The position numbers were made by a program, and so were the translations under genes. This document shows, piece after piece, positions 52,226-64,000 of a DNA stretch of 64,000 nucleotides. This DNA comes from Pithys albifrons albifrons. Its lineage: Eukaryota > Chordata > Aves > Passeriformes > Thamnophilidae. The stretch lies in the NCBI RefSeq assembly GCF_047495875.1, contig NC_092466.1, positions 19,836,561-19,900,560 of the forward strand. Reading direction: 5' to 3'. The first letter of the stretch is position 1; every line of letters starts with the position of its first letter. Under the pieces are notes generated by a model that saw only the letters and a list, made by a program, of their open reading frames with translations, did no database searches and was not told the origin of the DNA.

Positions 52226-54039
52226 GTAGATGTGCTTTAAGTCATGTCTCCAAGATCACATGAAGGATGCAATTTCCAGTCTTTACCTGAAGTGCAGGAA
52301 CAAAATGTCTGAGACTTTGCATCACATCTAGCCTGATACGAAAATAACTGAGATTTGAACAAGTGTCAGAAGAGTCATGTACCCTAGCCCCACTGAGCTG
52401 CAAATGGCAGCTCAGCTCCAAAATTCCTCATTTTTAGGAATTTCCACACCAAACCACTATTTCTACTGCCACTGTCTTTCATGGCAGGAAATGTGGTAGG
52501 TAGGAAAGTAATGGGATATCCCACATAGCTGGAAAGCCTGGTTAATACTGATTTGTTGAGGTGTGATGCAGCAGTATCTGCATTGTTCCATGTGAAGCTT
52601 ACTTTGATTTAGCAGGAGGTTTTCAATCTTGTGGAATATGAACAACAGGTTCACTGAGGTCTCTGTTCCACCTCTCCCAGTGCTTGAATACAAGAAATGC
52701 ATTGCAGGCACTGGAAGGGCTCTTGATGTTTCAAGCTGGGCCATGAGCAACAGTAATACCATGCTGCATCAATCAGAAAGGATGAAATAGCTTATTTTCT
52801 GCAATCCCAGTGGTTCAGACAGACTACAGCTAGAATTGGGCTCCATGTTTCATAAAATGTCAATGTTCCTTTTCAGTTGAGTTGGTCTCAGGGACAGAAT
52901 TAGTGCTTCTGTCTGGCACTGCATCTGATCTAATGGACTCTGTTGGATGGTACTGGGTTGTACAAGGCACTCATAAACCAGGCAATCCACCTGTGGATAG
53001 AGAAGATGACTACAGCGCTGTAGTCTACTGGCTTTCAAAGACTACTTTTGTGTGAAGGGCTGCCTCTTCACTGGACTACAGCTGTTTTGTCTAATAGAAG
53101 TAGTACCTTTATGCACCACTTTATTCTTGTGGTTTCCATGCCTAAAACCTAAAAAACAGTTTCTGTAGAATAAAAGGAGCCTGCTTTAATTTTTCAGTCA
53201 GGATTAAGGATTATCAGATTGTAAATGTTATGAATTAACAGCTTCTACAGCTGCACAGGCAGTACATTGTATGGAGATATTTCAGTTCAGAGCACACAGT
53301 ATTTCATATTCAGGCCTGAACTGTGCCAGTGGTCAACTCAGACACTTGGTCTAGTTTGTGCTCCTGCTGCTCTGGCACTGTTCACCATTCAGCAATGAAC
53401 ATAATGTCCCAAAATATCACAGGATGTCTGAATTTTACAGGAGACAACCAGGAAAGAACAGAAAGCAAATGTACAAATGCCTCTAGTTTTCTCACACACA
53501 CAAAAAGCATACAAACCCCACACATTTTATAGAAACAAAGTTATTCCATGAGATGGGGAACAAAGAAGACATAGTGTAAAAAAGCTGTGCGTCACAGAGA
53601 TGTGTGTACCCACTTTCAGAAAAATCCTTGTTTGATTCACATAAATAGCAGCCCTGACCATAGAAATTTGTGCTAATACATTTGTTCTCACACAGATCTG
53701 TGCATTTGCTCCTTCACCCAGGCACCCATGCAGACAAAACCACCATTCTATGTGTAGCCACAGAAAATGGAGGAACAACCAACTAACATGATCCAAAGAC
53801 AAACAGACTAAATCAAAAACAGACTGAAACAAAATGTGTAGCTTCTGAAAACAGCCATAAATATTTTTCTTCTCTCTTCATACAATTAACACTCATTCCT
53901 GCTTTTTACAAATGTAAAGAAATTACATTATCTGGTTGATGTTTAAGATATACTAAGATATATTTGTGTTTTTATTTTTGGCAGCTCTCAATTTATAAAA
54001 AATTTCTATCTGTTCAAATGTTTCTTTGTAACAGGAAAG

Positions 54040-54112
54040 CATATATATGTATACATATGTATATGGTGTGTAAACATATACATATATGTATAAACTGATA
54101 TATACACATAAA
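54040..54112. repeat. TATATG/CATATA low-complexity patch
   Basis: Alternating purine-pyrimidine sequence dominated by ATATGTAT and CATATA, partly self-complementary. Low information content. Confidence 0.75.
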
Positions 54113-55529
54113 TGCATTCATGACTATACATATAGCCATACACACAGCTCTTTTTTTTGTGTGTGTGATTTTCCAAGTTCATCATTTGTATTTAAGGAGA
54201 AACATTTTAAAACAAAGAGCATTTACTTTCACATGGTTAATACTGGATATTTCTTCAAGAGGACTAAGTAACATTAACTTATGCTAATCTTATTTACATC
54301 ACTGCTAAGCTTAATACATACTGTAAACTCCAGTAACAGCAAGTGATGGAGCTGAAGAACACCCTGTAAGCAGAAATTGTGAGAAGCAACACAAACAACT
54401 CATTTTACACCACAAAAAAAGCCAAGCAACCTTTTAATTGAAAGTGATTTTGTAAATTAAAATAGATCTGACTTAAAGTATTGTTTTTCCAACAAAATAT
54501 TTTGTTCTTTGACTTGGTGTTTATTAACAGAAATTGCATGTAACACAAGACTGTACTGCAGGAAAATTATACTAACTGAATCACAGCATTACAGACATGG
54601 AAATATCTAACTATAACATACTAGGATTTAGCAAAGTAATTTCTTCTGCAAAATCTTTGGTGCAGTCTGTAATTTTTACACTTAATTTATGTTTGTACTC
54701 TGTCATCTGCTTATATTATGTTTGGATAACAGAATCTAAATTAATAATTTGACTTTACGTTAATATTTCTATGGCTACAAAGCTAATTTTTGTATAAGAT
54801 GACATCTCTATTGAGTTCCATCAGGCAGCTTTACTTAGCTTTGAAATACTGGAAAATGCTTAAATCCAAAAATTGTTGCTTTCTTAAAGAACAGCTTATG
54901 TTTAGATGTAGTTTTACATATCAAAAGACAAATTTAATCATTCTACTGCCCAAAGAAATCCCTCTCTCTAGTACTAATTACATGTAATAAGTGGTAACAA
55001 AAGCAGTCAAGTGCTACATTTTGCATTTTTTAAGCCAAATATAAGGAATAACTCCTCAATCATAATTTATTATTAAATTCTGAATTTCACACATGAGTGC
55101 AAATGCTTTTTATTTAAAAGCAACTATAAACAAATAATAAAACTATTTAAAATTTGTATCTTCCATGCAGTTTTTATTGACATTTTTCCAACTAGTAGCT
55201 GTTGGATCACAGAACAAAGTCATTAAAATGCTTCAAACATTTCCAGCGGAATGAATTCTTACAGAAACCTTTTCATGTAAGGATTTGCAAATTTAAAGAT
55301 CAAAGTGACATTTTAAAGTGACAGCAACAGCAGCTCCTAGCTTAACCAGTAAGAAATTTCTACTACATGGATATCCATGATATATTAGATACAAATTGAG
55401 AATAACAATATAAGCTATTCCAAAGAAAGTTCATCAATTTCTTAAAAGCAGTTAGACCCTAAGTAAGTACCTAAAACAGCCACGATGCTCTGATCACCTG
55501 TCGCAGCTGGAAGGATGAGGAGAGCTGTA

Positions 55530-56460
55530 ACCAATAAAAAGAGAACTGATGCTCGAGATGTCTCGACGAGAGAAGAGGAGCGGGGAGAGAGGAGAAAGGA
55601 TACTGCCGATGGAGTTGCCGTGGGGGATCCACCTTCCCCCCCGCCTCCCCATCGCCCCCCGGCAGCCCGGGGGCGGCACCCGCCGCTCGGGTGACTCTCC
55701 TCGGGGCCCCTCGCCGCCACACTGAAACGGGGGGTGACAAGGTCCCAGTTAGGCACAAGCCACCAAGGGGCACCCCCGTGCCTTCGCCTGCGCCCTGGCA
55801 ACCCCCCTCCCCGGGGCAGCCCGCCCCGGGCACGGCAGGTCCCGGCGGTGCGGCAGCGGGGCTGCTCGGGGACACCCTCGAGCCGCCCCTCCGCGCCCTC
55901 GGCGCGCTACGGCCACGGCCCATCCCGGCGTCGCCGCCGCTCCCGCTGCCGGAGCCCGGCGCTCCGCGGCCGCCGGTCCTCCGCGCTCTGCCGGCTGCAG
56001 GGGCCTCGACGAGCCCCCCGCCCGGACCCTCTGCCCCGATCCCGCTCACCTGGGGGTCCCACTGCAGGCTTCTCGCCGATAGGGGCTCTGCGGCGCCGGG
56101 GTCCTCGCTGCGCCCCTCTCCAGCCCCAGGATCCCGCTACGGCTGAGTACCCCCGGAGACCTCACCTCACCCCACCGCCGGGGCCGCCCGGCCCCCCTAG
56201 ACCTTCGCCGGCAGCGCCTCGCCACCGCACCGCCCCAGCACGGAGACACCCTCCTCCCCCGCCAGGGCTCCCCGCCCAGGGCAGACCCCGGGAAACGCCT
56301 ACCGCAGCTCCTGCCCCCGACCTCCGCCGGCAGCCAGGCGACCTCCTCCCCCGGGACCCGCTGCTACCCTCGCCTGCGGGGGGCCCGCAGCTCTTGCCCT
56401 TGCGGAGCCATCCCGGAGCGGCTGCGGAGCGCAGTGAGGGGGAGTCAGAAGGTGGACAGA
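55530..56460. promoter_or_regulatory. CpG island, candidate ZNF488 promoter
   Basis: A sharp switch from AT-rich DNA to very GC- and CpG-rich sequence, densest around 55620-56440. Long proline/arginine-rich frames on both strands here come from base composition and are not proteins. On the minus strand a stretch ending CTGCGACAG|GTGATC at 55498 could be a first-exon donor feeding the ZNF488 acceptor at 43378. That would make this the ZNF488 promoter, with a 12-kb 5' intron. This is inference from position and orientation. Confidence 0.55.
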
Positions 56461-57100
56461 ATTCCCCTTTGTAACGATATCATAAAACGAGGAGTTTCTT
56501 TTAAAGTTGGGGTGAAAAACACACACACACCCGAAATAAACAAAACAAAACCATCTTCAAAGCCTCCTTCCCAGTTGTCCTTTAGAGCATCTTGCAACAC
56601 TGTTGAATATAAGGCTCTTTTGGGAGCTGCAGGTATTGACAAGAACGGCTTAAAATGAAAATTGCTGCTTCATAGAAAGTACTTGCAGGATAAAAATTTG
56701 GACTTTAAGGTATGAAACGATTTGTGGCACAGCTGGTATGTAAAATCAAACCATCAAACGTCTTGTCATAATCAAATATTCCCTCTATCTGGACTAGCGA
56801 CATTGCTTTTGAAAGATGTCGTTCCATATAAATGCCTTTAACGCCTGGTAGAAAATTTTTATGAACATGTTGACAAATGAAATAACCCAGTTTATTTGAT
56901 TAGTGTCCATGTAATCTGAATATGGGATTGTATCAGGAAAAGAAACGTCAAACCTTTAATGCTTTAGAAAGGATGGATTTTCGCAACAATTAAAGAGTAA
57001 TCTTATACCAATAAAAAGAGCGAACCACTCTCGCAATGTTCGGTGATACAGGAAATAAAGAGGATGGAGTCGAGAGTTTGTGTTCTCCTTTAAAATTGAA
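56461..57100. other. AT-richer gap between CpG islands
   Basis: Short moderate-GC segment with a small (CA)n patch near 56519-56530. No gene recognised. Confidence 0.5.
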
Positions 57101-58950
57101 CTCGGGCCGAACGAACAACATTGTTGAGGAGATTTCGTATTTGCCCCACCGCCTTGGGAAGTTCTGCATCCTATCGCCCTCTCAGGAACGCGGCTGTGTG
57201 CCAGTGGCTTCTCCTGGAACTTCGTGGAAAAGGCTTTTTGATTTGGGGTGCAAGAGTCAGGAAATCGGGATGGACAATTCCCACTGAATTTAATATTGCA
57301 AGAGTTCGTATTTTTGCAGCCTTTATGCAAATAGCGACAGAAGGCGTAAGAAGGGACAATTAGACGTTTGTCACCTGCCTTATGGAGCTTGAACCACTGT
57401 GAGACAGTCGCTGAGGTAACCTATGCCCCAGGCAGGGTAAGATCTGCACCTCACGGTCAGTTCCGCAGGTGCTTAGTCTGATTTTCTTCGAGCAAAATGC
57501 CCGCAAACGACCGGGCTGCGCCCCCGGCCCGCCTATGCCTCCCCGCTCTCTTCCCTTGGGCGGAAGCGTGGGCCCCACACAAACCTCGCTCCGGCTGCAG
57601 CCCTGACAGGCCTGTCCGGTGTATGTGGCAGCCACCGGAGGGGCTCACGCAGATAGGAAAAACAGTTTCGTTTAGAACAGGGATGTTGTGGTGCCAGCAG
57701 AGGCAGCTCTGCAGAGGCAGTCCGCAAGACCCCGCCGCGCTCGGCCCGCCTCGCAGGGGCTCGAGGAGAAGGGAAGGGGCGCTAGCAGATCCCCAGGCCC
57801 GCATTACCCAGTGTGTTTCTGCCCAACACTAACCGCGGCAGATCTCAGCCGTATCGTTGCTTTTGTGTACGGTCACCTAGCCTTAAAACATATCCCCCTC
57901 GCCCGGACCTTTGGAGAGGCAGGTGAGCCAGCCATCTCTCTTTGCAAAGTCAGAGCATATATTAGAGATCACAAAAGGACAATACGCACTATGGGAAAAT
58001 AGTTACAGCGAATTTTCTGTTGTTCGTGCCTCTACTCTAGTTTGGAGGCTCCCACGAATACAGCCGCGTTATTTTACGAAACAGTCCGATATGCACGGGG
58101 CACCGAGGGAATCTGATGCTATCAGCATTTTTATTTCGTTTCGAAAGGCCGCATAGCGTGCGGGGGAGGACAGCTGCCTCGAGCAGGGGGTGGCGAGGGC
58201 GGCCGGGACGCGGCGCCGGGGCTGCGGCTCCCGGGGACCGCGCAGACTGCGGACACTAGTGGGCACCGTCGAGGCCGAAGTCCGGCGAAGCGGGAGGAAG
58301 GGGGATTCCTGGGCAGTCGCTTGCTCATTTTTCGTGAATGTCGCCAGGGAGGATGTGGGTTTCTTGTATTTCTCCATTATCTAAGTAATCGCTGGGTCTC
58401 AACTGGCCAGTGCTCAAAAACATTTAAAGTGGTGAGCTCAAGCAGTGAATTCAGCTTTTAACTTTGCATAGTTAAACCGGGCGAGCGGCTGAAAACCGGT
58501 GGACCCTCTAATCTTTTCTTGATAAGTCCCCGACCGCCGCCGCGATTGGATGTGTTTGAACTTGCTCCAGCACAGAAACAGGGAACTGACACCGAGATGC
58601 CTTCCCCGAAGGGCAAACTATTTCATACTTGCGGGCGGTAGCCTACACCGCACAAAACACGCCAAGGGCTGCTGCAAGGGCGCTGAATCCGACGAGGAAG
58701 GGTCTTTGCGCGAAGGGGGCAGGCGCGCCGTGTCCACGCGTGTCCTCATTGGAGGCAGACGGAAAGGGCCCGCCGGCTGCGGGGCATCCCACCGTACCCC
58801 GATGGAGTCGGACAGGGCCCAGGGCAGGGATGCGTGTGCTATAGGGAAACAACTTCAACGCCCACGCCCGCCCCGCCGCGGACCCTCCAGCGCCTCCCCG
58901 TAAGGCAGAGGGCTCAGCCTGTCCCGCGGGGTCGTGCGCCTACGCGGGTG
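57101..58950. promoter_or_regulatory. CpG-rich block upstream of ANTXRL
   Basis: CpG-rich sequence, strongest at about 57480-57800, 58140-58310 and 58640-58930. Many chance open frames exist on both strands, none with a recognisable domain. It is probably part of an extended unmethylated promoter domain that may serve both ANTXRL and ZNF488. Confidence 0.45.
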
Positions 58951-59224
58951 CCGGGCTGGTGCGGGGGAGCAGGTAGCACTTTTGCTGCTGGCACGTAGAA
59001 GCGGCTCCTGGCCGGAGCATCATGGCTCGGCTTCCCGGGTGAAGAGGCCCCAGCGAAGAGCTGGGTATTTGGGGGACCGCTGCCCCACCGCGACAGCACC
59101 CCACAGGGGATGGATTTTTTTCCACCTTGACTCGCGTTCCGAAGCCTGTCCCCAAGAAAGAAACGTCTAGTCTTAACTCTGTCATGCAAAGTGACTCTGC
59201 TCGCATCCCTCCCCATGGCTCTTT

Positions 59225-59435
59225 TCATTAATTAGGGGCTGTAAAGGTTGTGGGGGAGGGGGAAGCGGCTGGAAGCCACTCATTATTCAAACTTTGGAGA
59301 CAGCATCCAGATGAGCTGGGCCAACTCTGTATGGCAGTGCTGTGTAACCTTTGTGCATCAGGCGCGGAGTGATTATGCTACTGTGCAAAGCCTCCATTAA
59401 GACATTTCATCATTACTCATCGCCTGCAGGATGTG
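59225..59435. promoter_or_regulatory. Candidate conserved regulatory element upstream of ANTXRL
   Basis: A block of ordinary GC content set inside CpG-rich DNA, dense in motif-like strings such as TTAATTAGG, CATTATTCAAACTTTG, GTGATTATGC and CATCATTACTCATCG. These fit homeodomain and POU/SOX-like sites. It has no open frame. The composition is enhancer-like, but only cross-species alignment can show it. Confidence 0.25.
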
Positions 59436-59599
59436 TGCAGACTCGAGTGCGAATCAACCAAGTTTTCCACAGAAGAGAAACAATTTGCTGTTGTACGAGA
59501 GGGCCGTGAAAACCTACCACTTACGCCCGCCCGCAGGCAATAACGTTTCTAATTGCACTCATCTGCAACTAGATTTTTCACAGCTGCCCCCTCGCGTCG

Positions 59600-60395
59600 T
59601 GCCCCCAGCTCCGATTTGTCACAGGTTTTTGCAATGACGCCCGTCTCGTACACCAACTTCTTTCCGCCCCGGCCACTGCCGCCTCAGCTCTGGCCACCTC
59701 TCGGCTCCCTCCCCTCTCGAGCCTTCGGCAGAGAGGTTTAGCAGGACGCGTAGCGATGCCCTGGAATGTGGCTGGGCTGCCCTTGTCCCGCCTGGGCTCC
59801 CTTCCTGCCGCCGGCAGAGTCTCCTGCCCCGTTCCCTGCCGTCCTGCCCCGAAGGCAGTCCGAGAGGGGAAGGAGAGAGGAATTGTGTCCCAGGGGCGGT
59901 GGAGAGGCGCCGGGGTAGCCGATCCTAACCTCGGTCCCTCGCTCGCAGCAGCCTTTCCAATCTCAGTATCCCGGAACAGGAAAGTCCCAGTTTAGCTTGC
60001 CCCCATAAGATCCTGTCTCCCTCCTCCCGCTCCCCTCCCTCTTGCTCCTTCCTGCCTCTGGCCCTTGCGAGAGGAACCTTTTCTCTCCTGGGGGTCGCAG
60101 CTGAGCTGGTCGGGGGTCGAGGCAGCCGCCGAGGCGGCGGGTTATGGGGTCAGGGCTTTGGGGACCATCCGCCTGGGCTCAGCCCCCAGCCCTGAACCAG
60201 CGGTCCGGTGGCCTGCGGGCAGGGCTTCTTTGAGTTCTCAGGGTCGAACTGAGATTTTGAAGTTAGTGATTTTTTGTTTGTTTGTTTTGATTTTGTTTCC
60301 GCTCTGCCCTTGGTGCTTCCGAACTGCCTGTAAAATTTGCAGAGAGAGGGAGAGAGAGCGACTGGGGGAGGAGGAAGAATTAAGGAAGGAAAAAG
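59600..60395 (+). promoter_or_regulatory. ANTXRL: ANTXRL promoter CpG island and 5' UTR
   Basis: CpG-rich sequence leading straight into the first coding exon. A purine-only GA-rich tract occupies about 60341-60395, just before the start codon, and probably lies in the 5' UTR. No TATA box is evident, as is usual for CpG-island promoters. Confidence 0.5.
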
Positions 60396-60559
60396 ATGGC
60401 GAGTTGCTGGATCGGCGCGGAGAAAGCGGCATTTTTGTGCTGCTTCTTGCTGGCAATGGGGAGCCTAATCTCTTGCGCCCGCCTGGAGGAGGAGGAAGAA
60501 GAGCAAGAAGAGCAGCGCTCCTGTCACGGTGCCTTTGATCTCTATTTCGTCCTGGATAA
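60396..60559 (+). CDS. ANTXRL: ANTXRL exon 1 (partial gene): signal peptide and start of vWA domain
   Basis: Anthrax toxin receptor-like protein, a single-pass membrane protein with an extracellular von Willebrand A domain. The ATG at 60396 has a good context (A at -3, G at +4) and opens a signal peptide (AAFLCCFLLAMGSLISC). A glutamate-rich stretch (residues 31-39) follows, then RSCHGAFDLYFVLD, the hallmark start of the ANTXR vWA domain. D54 is the first residue of the metal-binding DxSxS motif; the two serines must be in exon 2. The exon ends GATAA|GTAAGT after 54 codons and two bases. The family is certain. I choose ANTXRL over ANTXR1 and ANTXR2 because of the RBP3/ZNF488 synteny. The remaining exons are beyond the window. 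Confidence 0.85.
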
Positions 60560-63500
60560 GTAAGTGACAGTTGCATTTAAAAACGTTTATTCACCCTTGA
60601 GTGACTCTGCAGCAGCAGGGACATTGTTTCCCCGTCTCCCTGAGTGGCTTACCCTGATGCCAAACATGATGTGTTCGGCAGGTTGCTTATTATTGCTCCC
60701 CAAAACTTGCACGTTTCCCAGGTGGAGCATTTAGAATAGCATTGTGCTCTATCCTGGGTTAGTTTCATATACAAACTTGGGAAATCGTGTTGCTTTCAGG
60801 TTGTATGATGTGGTATGTGGGCTGTGCACGTTGAGTTTGAGGAGATATTGGTCAGTGTCCCCAGAAATCCTGGTTTTGTGTCAAGACTCGGACTGTGTGC
60901 TGAGGTGTTATCTGTGGGAACTTAGCAGTGCCAGGACTGTGCAGACCTAACAAAAGTTAAGACTAGACTGCCTTAATGCAGTGGTTGCTTTTTTACATAC
61001 TCATTTATAAAAAAATAGGTTTTGTAAAACTTATTTTTGCACAGTTTCCTTAGAATTGTCTAAACCTGTGTTTGAGTTACATCTATTAAAATAGGTTGTC
61101 ATGTATTTTAATAATATGTCAGCCAAATTCAGGTATGGCCGGGGGATATGATTAAGTGCTCAGGTATAGGCGTGTTATAGCGAGTAGTAAACTGGTGCAC
61201 CCACAGGTATTTTTTGTAAAGCATGAATTCCTGTTTCTGCTGGTGTACTGCTTAGGCTTGACAGCCAAGAATTTAACTCAAGGAGTAAATTGTTAGTCTC
61301 CCACATGTATTCAGTGTGATGTCTGTGTTCTGTAATACATCCTGGATTATCTATGTGCCCACAAGTTGAGTATGAAGTCTTCATTGCGCTGTTTCCCAGT
61401 TGGGAGAACTGTTCAGTCCATAAGGCTTTCTGCACAGCCTGCAGGAAGCAAAACACCACCATCACTCAGGGTGTATATTCCCATATTCAAGAGGAAAGAA
61501 AAATGTATCAGTAAGTAGTGATTCTGGTTTTATAGCAAAGGTAGCTGAAGATCAAAGACATTCTACCTAAAAGGTGCCCTAACATATCATGTCATCATTG
61601 TTTTGTTTTCCTTTCGCTAAGAACTTGTCCCTGAGAAGTAACTTCTGTGTCTAGAAAGAGCGCTGTGTAGGGCTGGTGTTAGTTCTCAAATTGATTCCTG
61701 CTAGTCTTCCTAGGAGTGACCAGTACTGTCATTATGTCCGGTTCCTGCATTGAATTCCCTGTAACAATGAATGTTGATTGCAATATGGGTTCTCTATCTT
61801 CTATAGTGCAATTTCCTTGTTTACAATTAAATTGAGTACCCCCAGCAATCAGCACATTGGGCTTCTATGCTGCTTTTCATCTGTAGATCAGAAAGCACTT
61901 TATTGGCTGTTACCGCTCATGTTGTATTTAGGGAAATAGATGCGTAGAAGAAAGTAATTTGCTCAGTTACTGATCTGTCAAGCAATGGGAAGTTGATCGT
62001 GTAAGCAGGTTCCTCTCCAGTACTCTGGGTCTGGAATAATATATTTTATCAAGGTACAGGTCTTTTATTTGTTTCAGGTACTATCCACTCACTACAGTGG
62101 TCCACTGGAAACTGGATCTGATTATGATTGAAGTAAAAAGTCGTGCACTTGGTTTTCCGTGGGAAAATTCTCCTTGATTTCAGCTGCAAATGCAGTCTTT
62201 ATGATCTTTGAGAGTTATACCAAAGAGAAACTCTTTGGTAAAAAGCTTTAGTAAAAGTTACTTAGGCCCCTGAGTAGTTTTAGAATCTACCCGTGCTCCT
62301 GCCAAATCTGTGACAATGTATTGGCAAAGATGTTTTTGGTCTCAATGAGATTGCATTACAATTCATACGGGTAGAGTACCACATCTTGAGAGCCATACAT
62401 CTCATGCTGGCTGAGTGTCTATTTAGTCCCAGCTGTGGCCTGTGACATCTGTGGCACAACACAGGGAGCTTTATGGAGGCAGGGAGAGACTGAGTGAATA
62501 GGCTCTGGATCTTGGGACAGTTCATCAGGAACTAGGTAACTCATAAACATGGAGAAGGGTGAGGGGAAGGCAGAAAGCCAGTCAGAAGCAGCTGGTAAAT
62601 CTGTAAATGCAGTGGACACCTTATTTTAGAACTGGATCCATGCTGATACATATCTGTGAAGAATTCTGGTTCTAATTTCTGAAGGGAGGAACCACAGAAA
62701 ACCCCAGCCATATACACCACAGAGTATACTTGTATGGCTTGGGGATTGCCTCCCTTTGTTGGTGCCTTGCCAGTCTTGAGTTAATGCATTCAGTCTTAAT
62801 TAGCTGTCTAATAATTGGGTTGAAGTAGTGGCTCTGTGAAAACTCCAGGCTTTAATCCTGTGATCCTGTAGTGAGCTCTCTTCCTGAATGACAGGCCCTG
62901 TCTCTAAAGTCAGACTGGGTGAACCAAAATGACTTTAAGTCTGCTTGGCTTTGCTTGCCCATAGAAAGATGTAATCACACATCCGTAGGAGGCAAATTGG
63001 AAGAAGACAACAAACCTTTCTCCTTATGCAGTGTGTGTTACTGCAATGTCTTTATTGGGGCATGATTTTTGCTTTTCATTCTGCAAGGCAAAGTCTGTGG
63101 GGATTTAATCCTGCAGGCAACAATCATCAGATAGAAAAGATCATCTTCCAGTGAAGTTATTGTTATAATGTATATGCTGCCAATTAGAAGAAACTCGCTG
63201 TTTTCTTACAGTTTTTCCTCTGCCTGAAGTTGATGGTGAAAGGGAAAAGCAGCATATGTGGGAGGGAGACCAGCCATCATCCTCCTTAGGATTGTCTGAC
63301 CATGCCAGAGCCACATTAGGACTGCCTCTAAGAGCAGATCTCTTGAAGCAAGAAGTGGACATTCACTGGCTGCAGATGTGGCTGCCTAGAATCTGCAATC
63401 TTGTTCTATTTGTACATCATACTTTGAGTTATGCAGACTTGAGCTTACTTGAAGGTGTAGTGGAAGACTTTAAAGTATCATACTGAAGCATCAAAGATTT

Positions 63501-64000
63501 TTGTTTGCAGCTAAGTTGCTCTCTCTCTGTGTGAAGTAAGGCAATATACCTTGCAGTTGGCATATCTATCTCTCCTATGGCATGTAGTAAGGTCAAGTCA
63601 CATGTGATAGCAAAGATCTTATTTTTACCTTAGCTCTAACATTTTACCATAGCTCTTAAGCTGAACATAATGACCCATTGAGTAGTTCTCACTTGCTGGG
63701 GTTCCTTCATTTGCTTAGGTTGTCTAGATGCACAAAGAACTTTTTCAGTCCCATCCCTAACTGGGGAGAACAGGCCCTGTTAGGGATTTGATTGCTTGAC
63801 CATCAGGTCTTGTGTGACATCCTTGTGCTTGAATATGTAAGTAACTCCCTTTCATCCTGCCTTGCTGTTGACATCCAGCTGTTGTTTGTAATCATATTGA
63901 ATTGCACTTGCAGAGCAGAAAGGATGGCTGACCTCTTGTGTTTCCTAATTATAACAGTGCCTGGTAGCATCATTATGATTGTTTATTAGTGCAACAAATA
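60560..64000 (+). other. ANTXRL: ANTXRL intron 1 (continues past window end)
   Basis: Begins with the consensus donor GTAAGTGAC. I searched for the expected second exon, an acceptor followed by a codon-completing G and SGSV coding sequence, and did not find it. The intron is therefore longer than 3.4 kb here. No mobile element or nested gene is recognised. Confidence 0.7.

Larger units (their letters stand above)
50546..55480. other. AT-rich region upstream of ZNF488 coding exons, second part
   Basis: Mostly AT-rich non-coding DNA with one antisense CR1 fragment and a TATATG-rich low-complexity patch near 54040-54112. Several splice-like, short open segments occur on the minus strand but do not join in phase. 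No gene is supported. Confidence 0.5.

Noticed and set aside
52287..52332. 46-base Cys-rich mini-exon on the minus strand between splice-like signals
   Set aside because: In the Cys-rich frame it leaves phase 1, which creates a stop when joined to the candidate exon at 50476-50545. With no partner exon it is most likely chance.
52463..52762. Minus-strand frame starting with a hydrophobic stretch and a GTAAGC donor (52592), resembling a signal peptide
   Set aside because: No downstream exon continues it and no cytokine or receptor family is recognised. The hydrophobic start is short.
55734..56474. 246-codon Pro/Arg-rich frame, with similar frames on both strands
   Set aside because: CpG islands rarely contain stop codons. 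The frames on both strands show only composition-driven residues and no domain.
1..64000. Search for tRNA, rRNA, CRISPR arrays, operons and phage or plasmid genes
   Set aside because: None seen. The window is animal nuclear DNA with spliced genes, and prokaryotic feature types do not apply.

Overview
This window is vertebrate genomic DNA, most likely from a bird. It has spliced genes with conserved GT/AG sites, CR1-type LINE relics, low repeat density, and AT-rich intergenic DNA broken by one CpG-rich promoter block. It contains the conserved tetrapod block GDF2 - RBP3 - ZNF488 - ANTXRL (human 10q11.22; chromosome 6 in chicken, from memory). Gene identity rests on protein motifs and exon structure that I recognise; no database search was run.

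Layout. (1) GDF2 (BMP9), plus strand, two coding exons at 816-3713, complete at 428 residues. (2) About 10 kb of intergenic DNA at 3714-13871 with a (CA)n run, a clean 1,050-bp solo LTR flanked by a 5-bp target duplication, and a 73-bp tandem duplication. (3) RBP3 (IRBP), plus strand, four coding exons at 13872-29487, complete at 1,234 residues. Its giant first exon carries three full modules and the start of the fourth. Intron 1 holds a CR1 relic and a CCAAT/TATA promoter-like cluster; intron 2 holds a degenerate ~103-bp tandem duplication. (4) A convergent intergenic region at 29488-35934 with a G-quadruplex-like tract. (5) ZNF488, minus strand, three coding exons at 43371-35935, 540 residues. 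This copy encodes a PR (SET-like) domain ahead of its zinc fingers. (6) A ~12-kb AT-rich stretch at 43379-55498, either intergenic or the 5' intron of ZNF488. It contains an antisense CR1 fragment and a few unexplained splice-bounded open segments that encode membrane-spanning helices. (7) A block of CpG islands at roughly 55.5-60.6 kb. (8) The first coding exon of ANTXRL at 60396-60559, followed by the start of its intron 1 to the window end.

The four genes do not form one pathway. GDF2 is a secreted BMP ligand. RBP3 is a secreted retinoid carrier of the interphotoreceptor matrix. ZNF488 is a nuclear regulator of the PRDM8 family. ANTXRL is a von Willebrand A-domain membrane protein related to the anthrax toxin receptors. 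They are grouped here by ancestral synteny. I found no tRNA, rRNA, CRISPR or other prokaryotic feature, and no strong evidence for a novel system. The best unexplained signals are the paired minus-strand membrane exons at 50019-50545 and the function of the PR domain kept in ZNF488.
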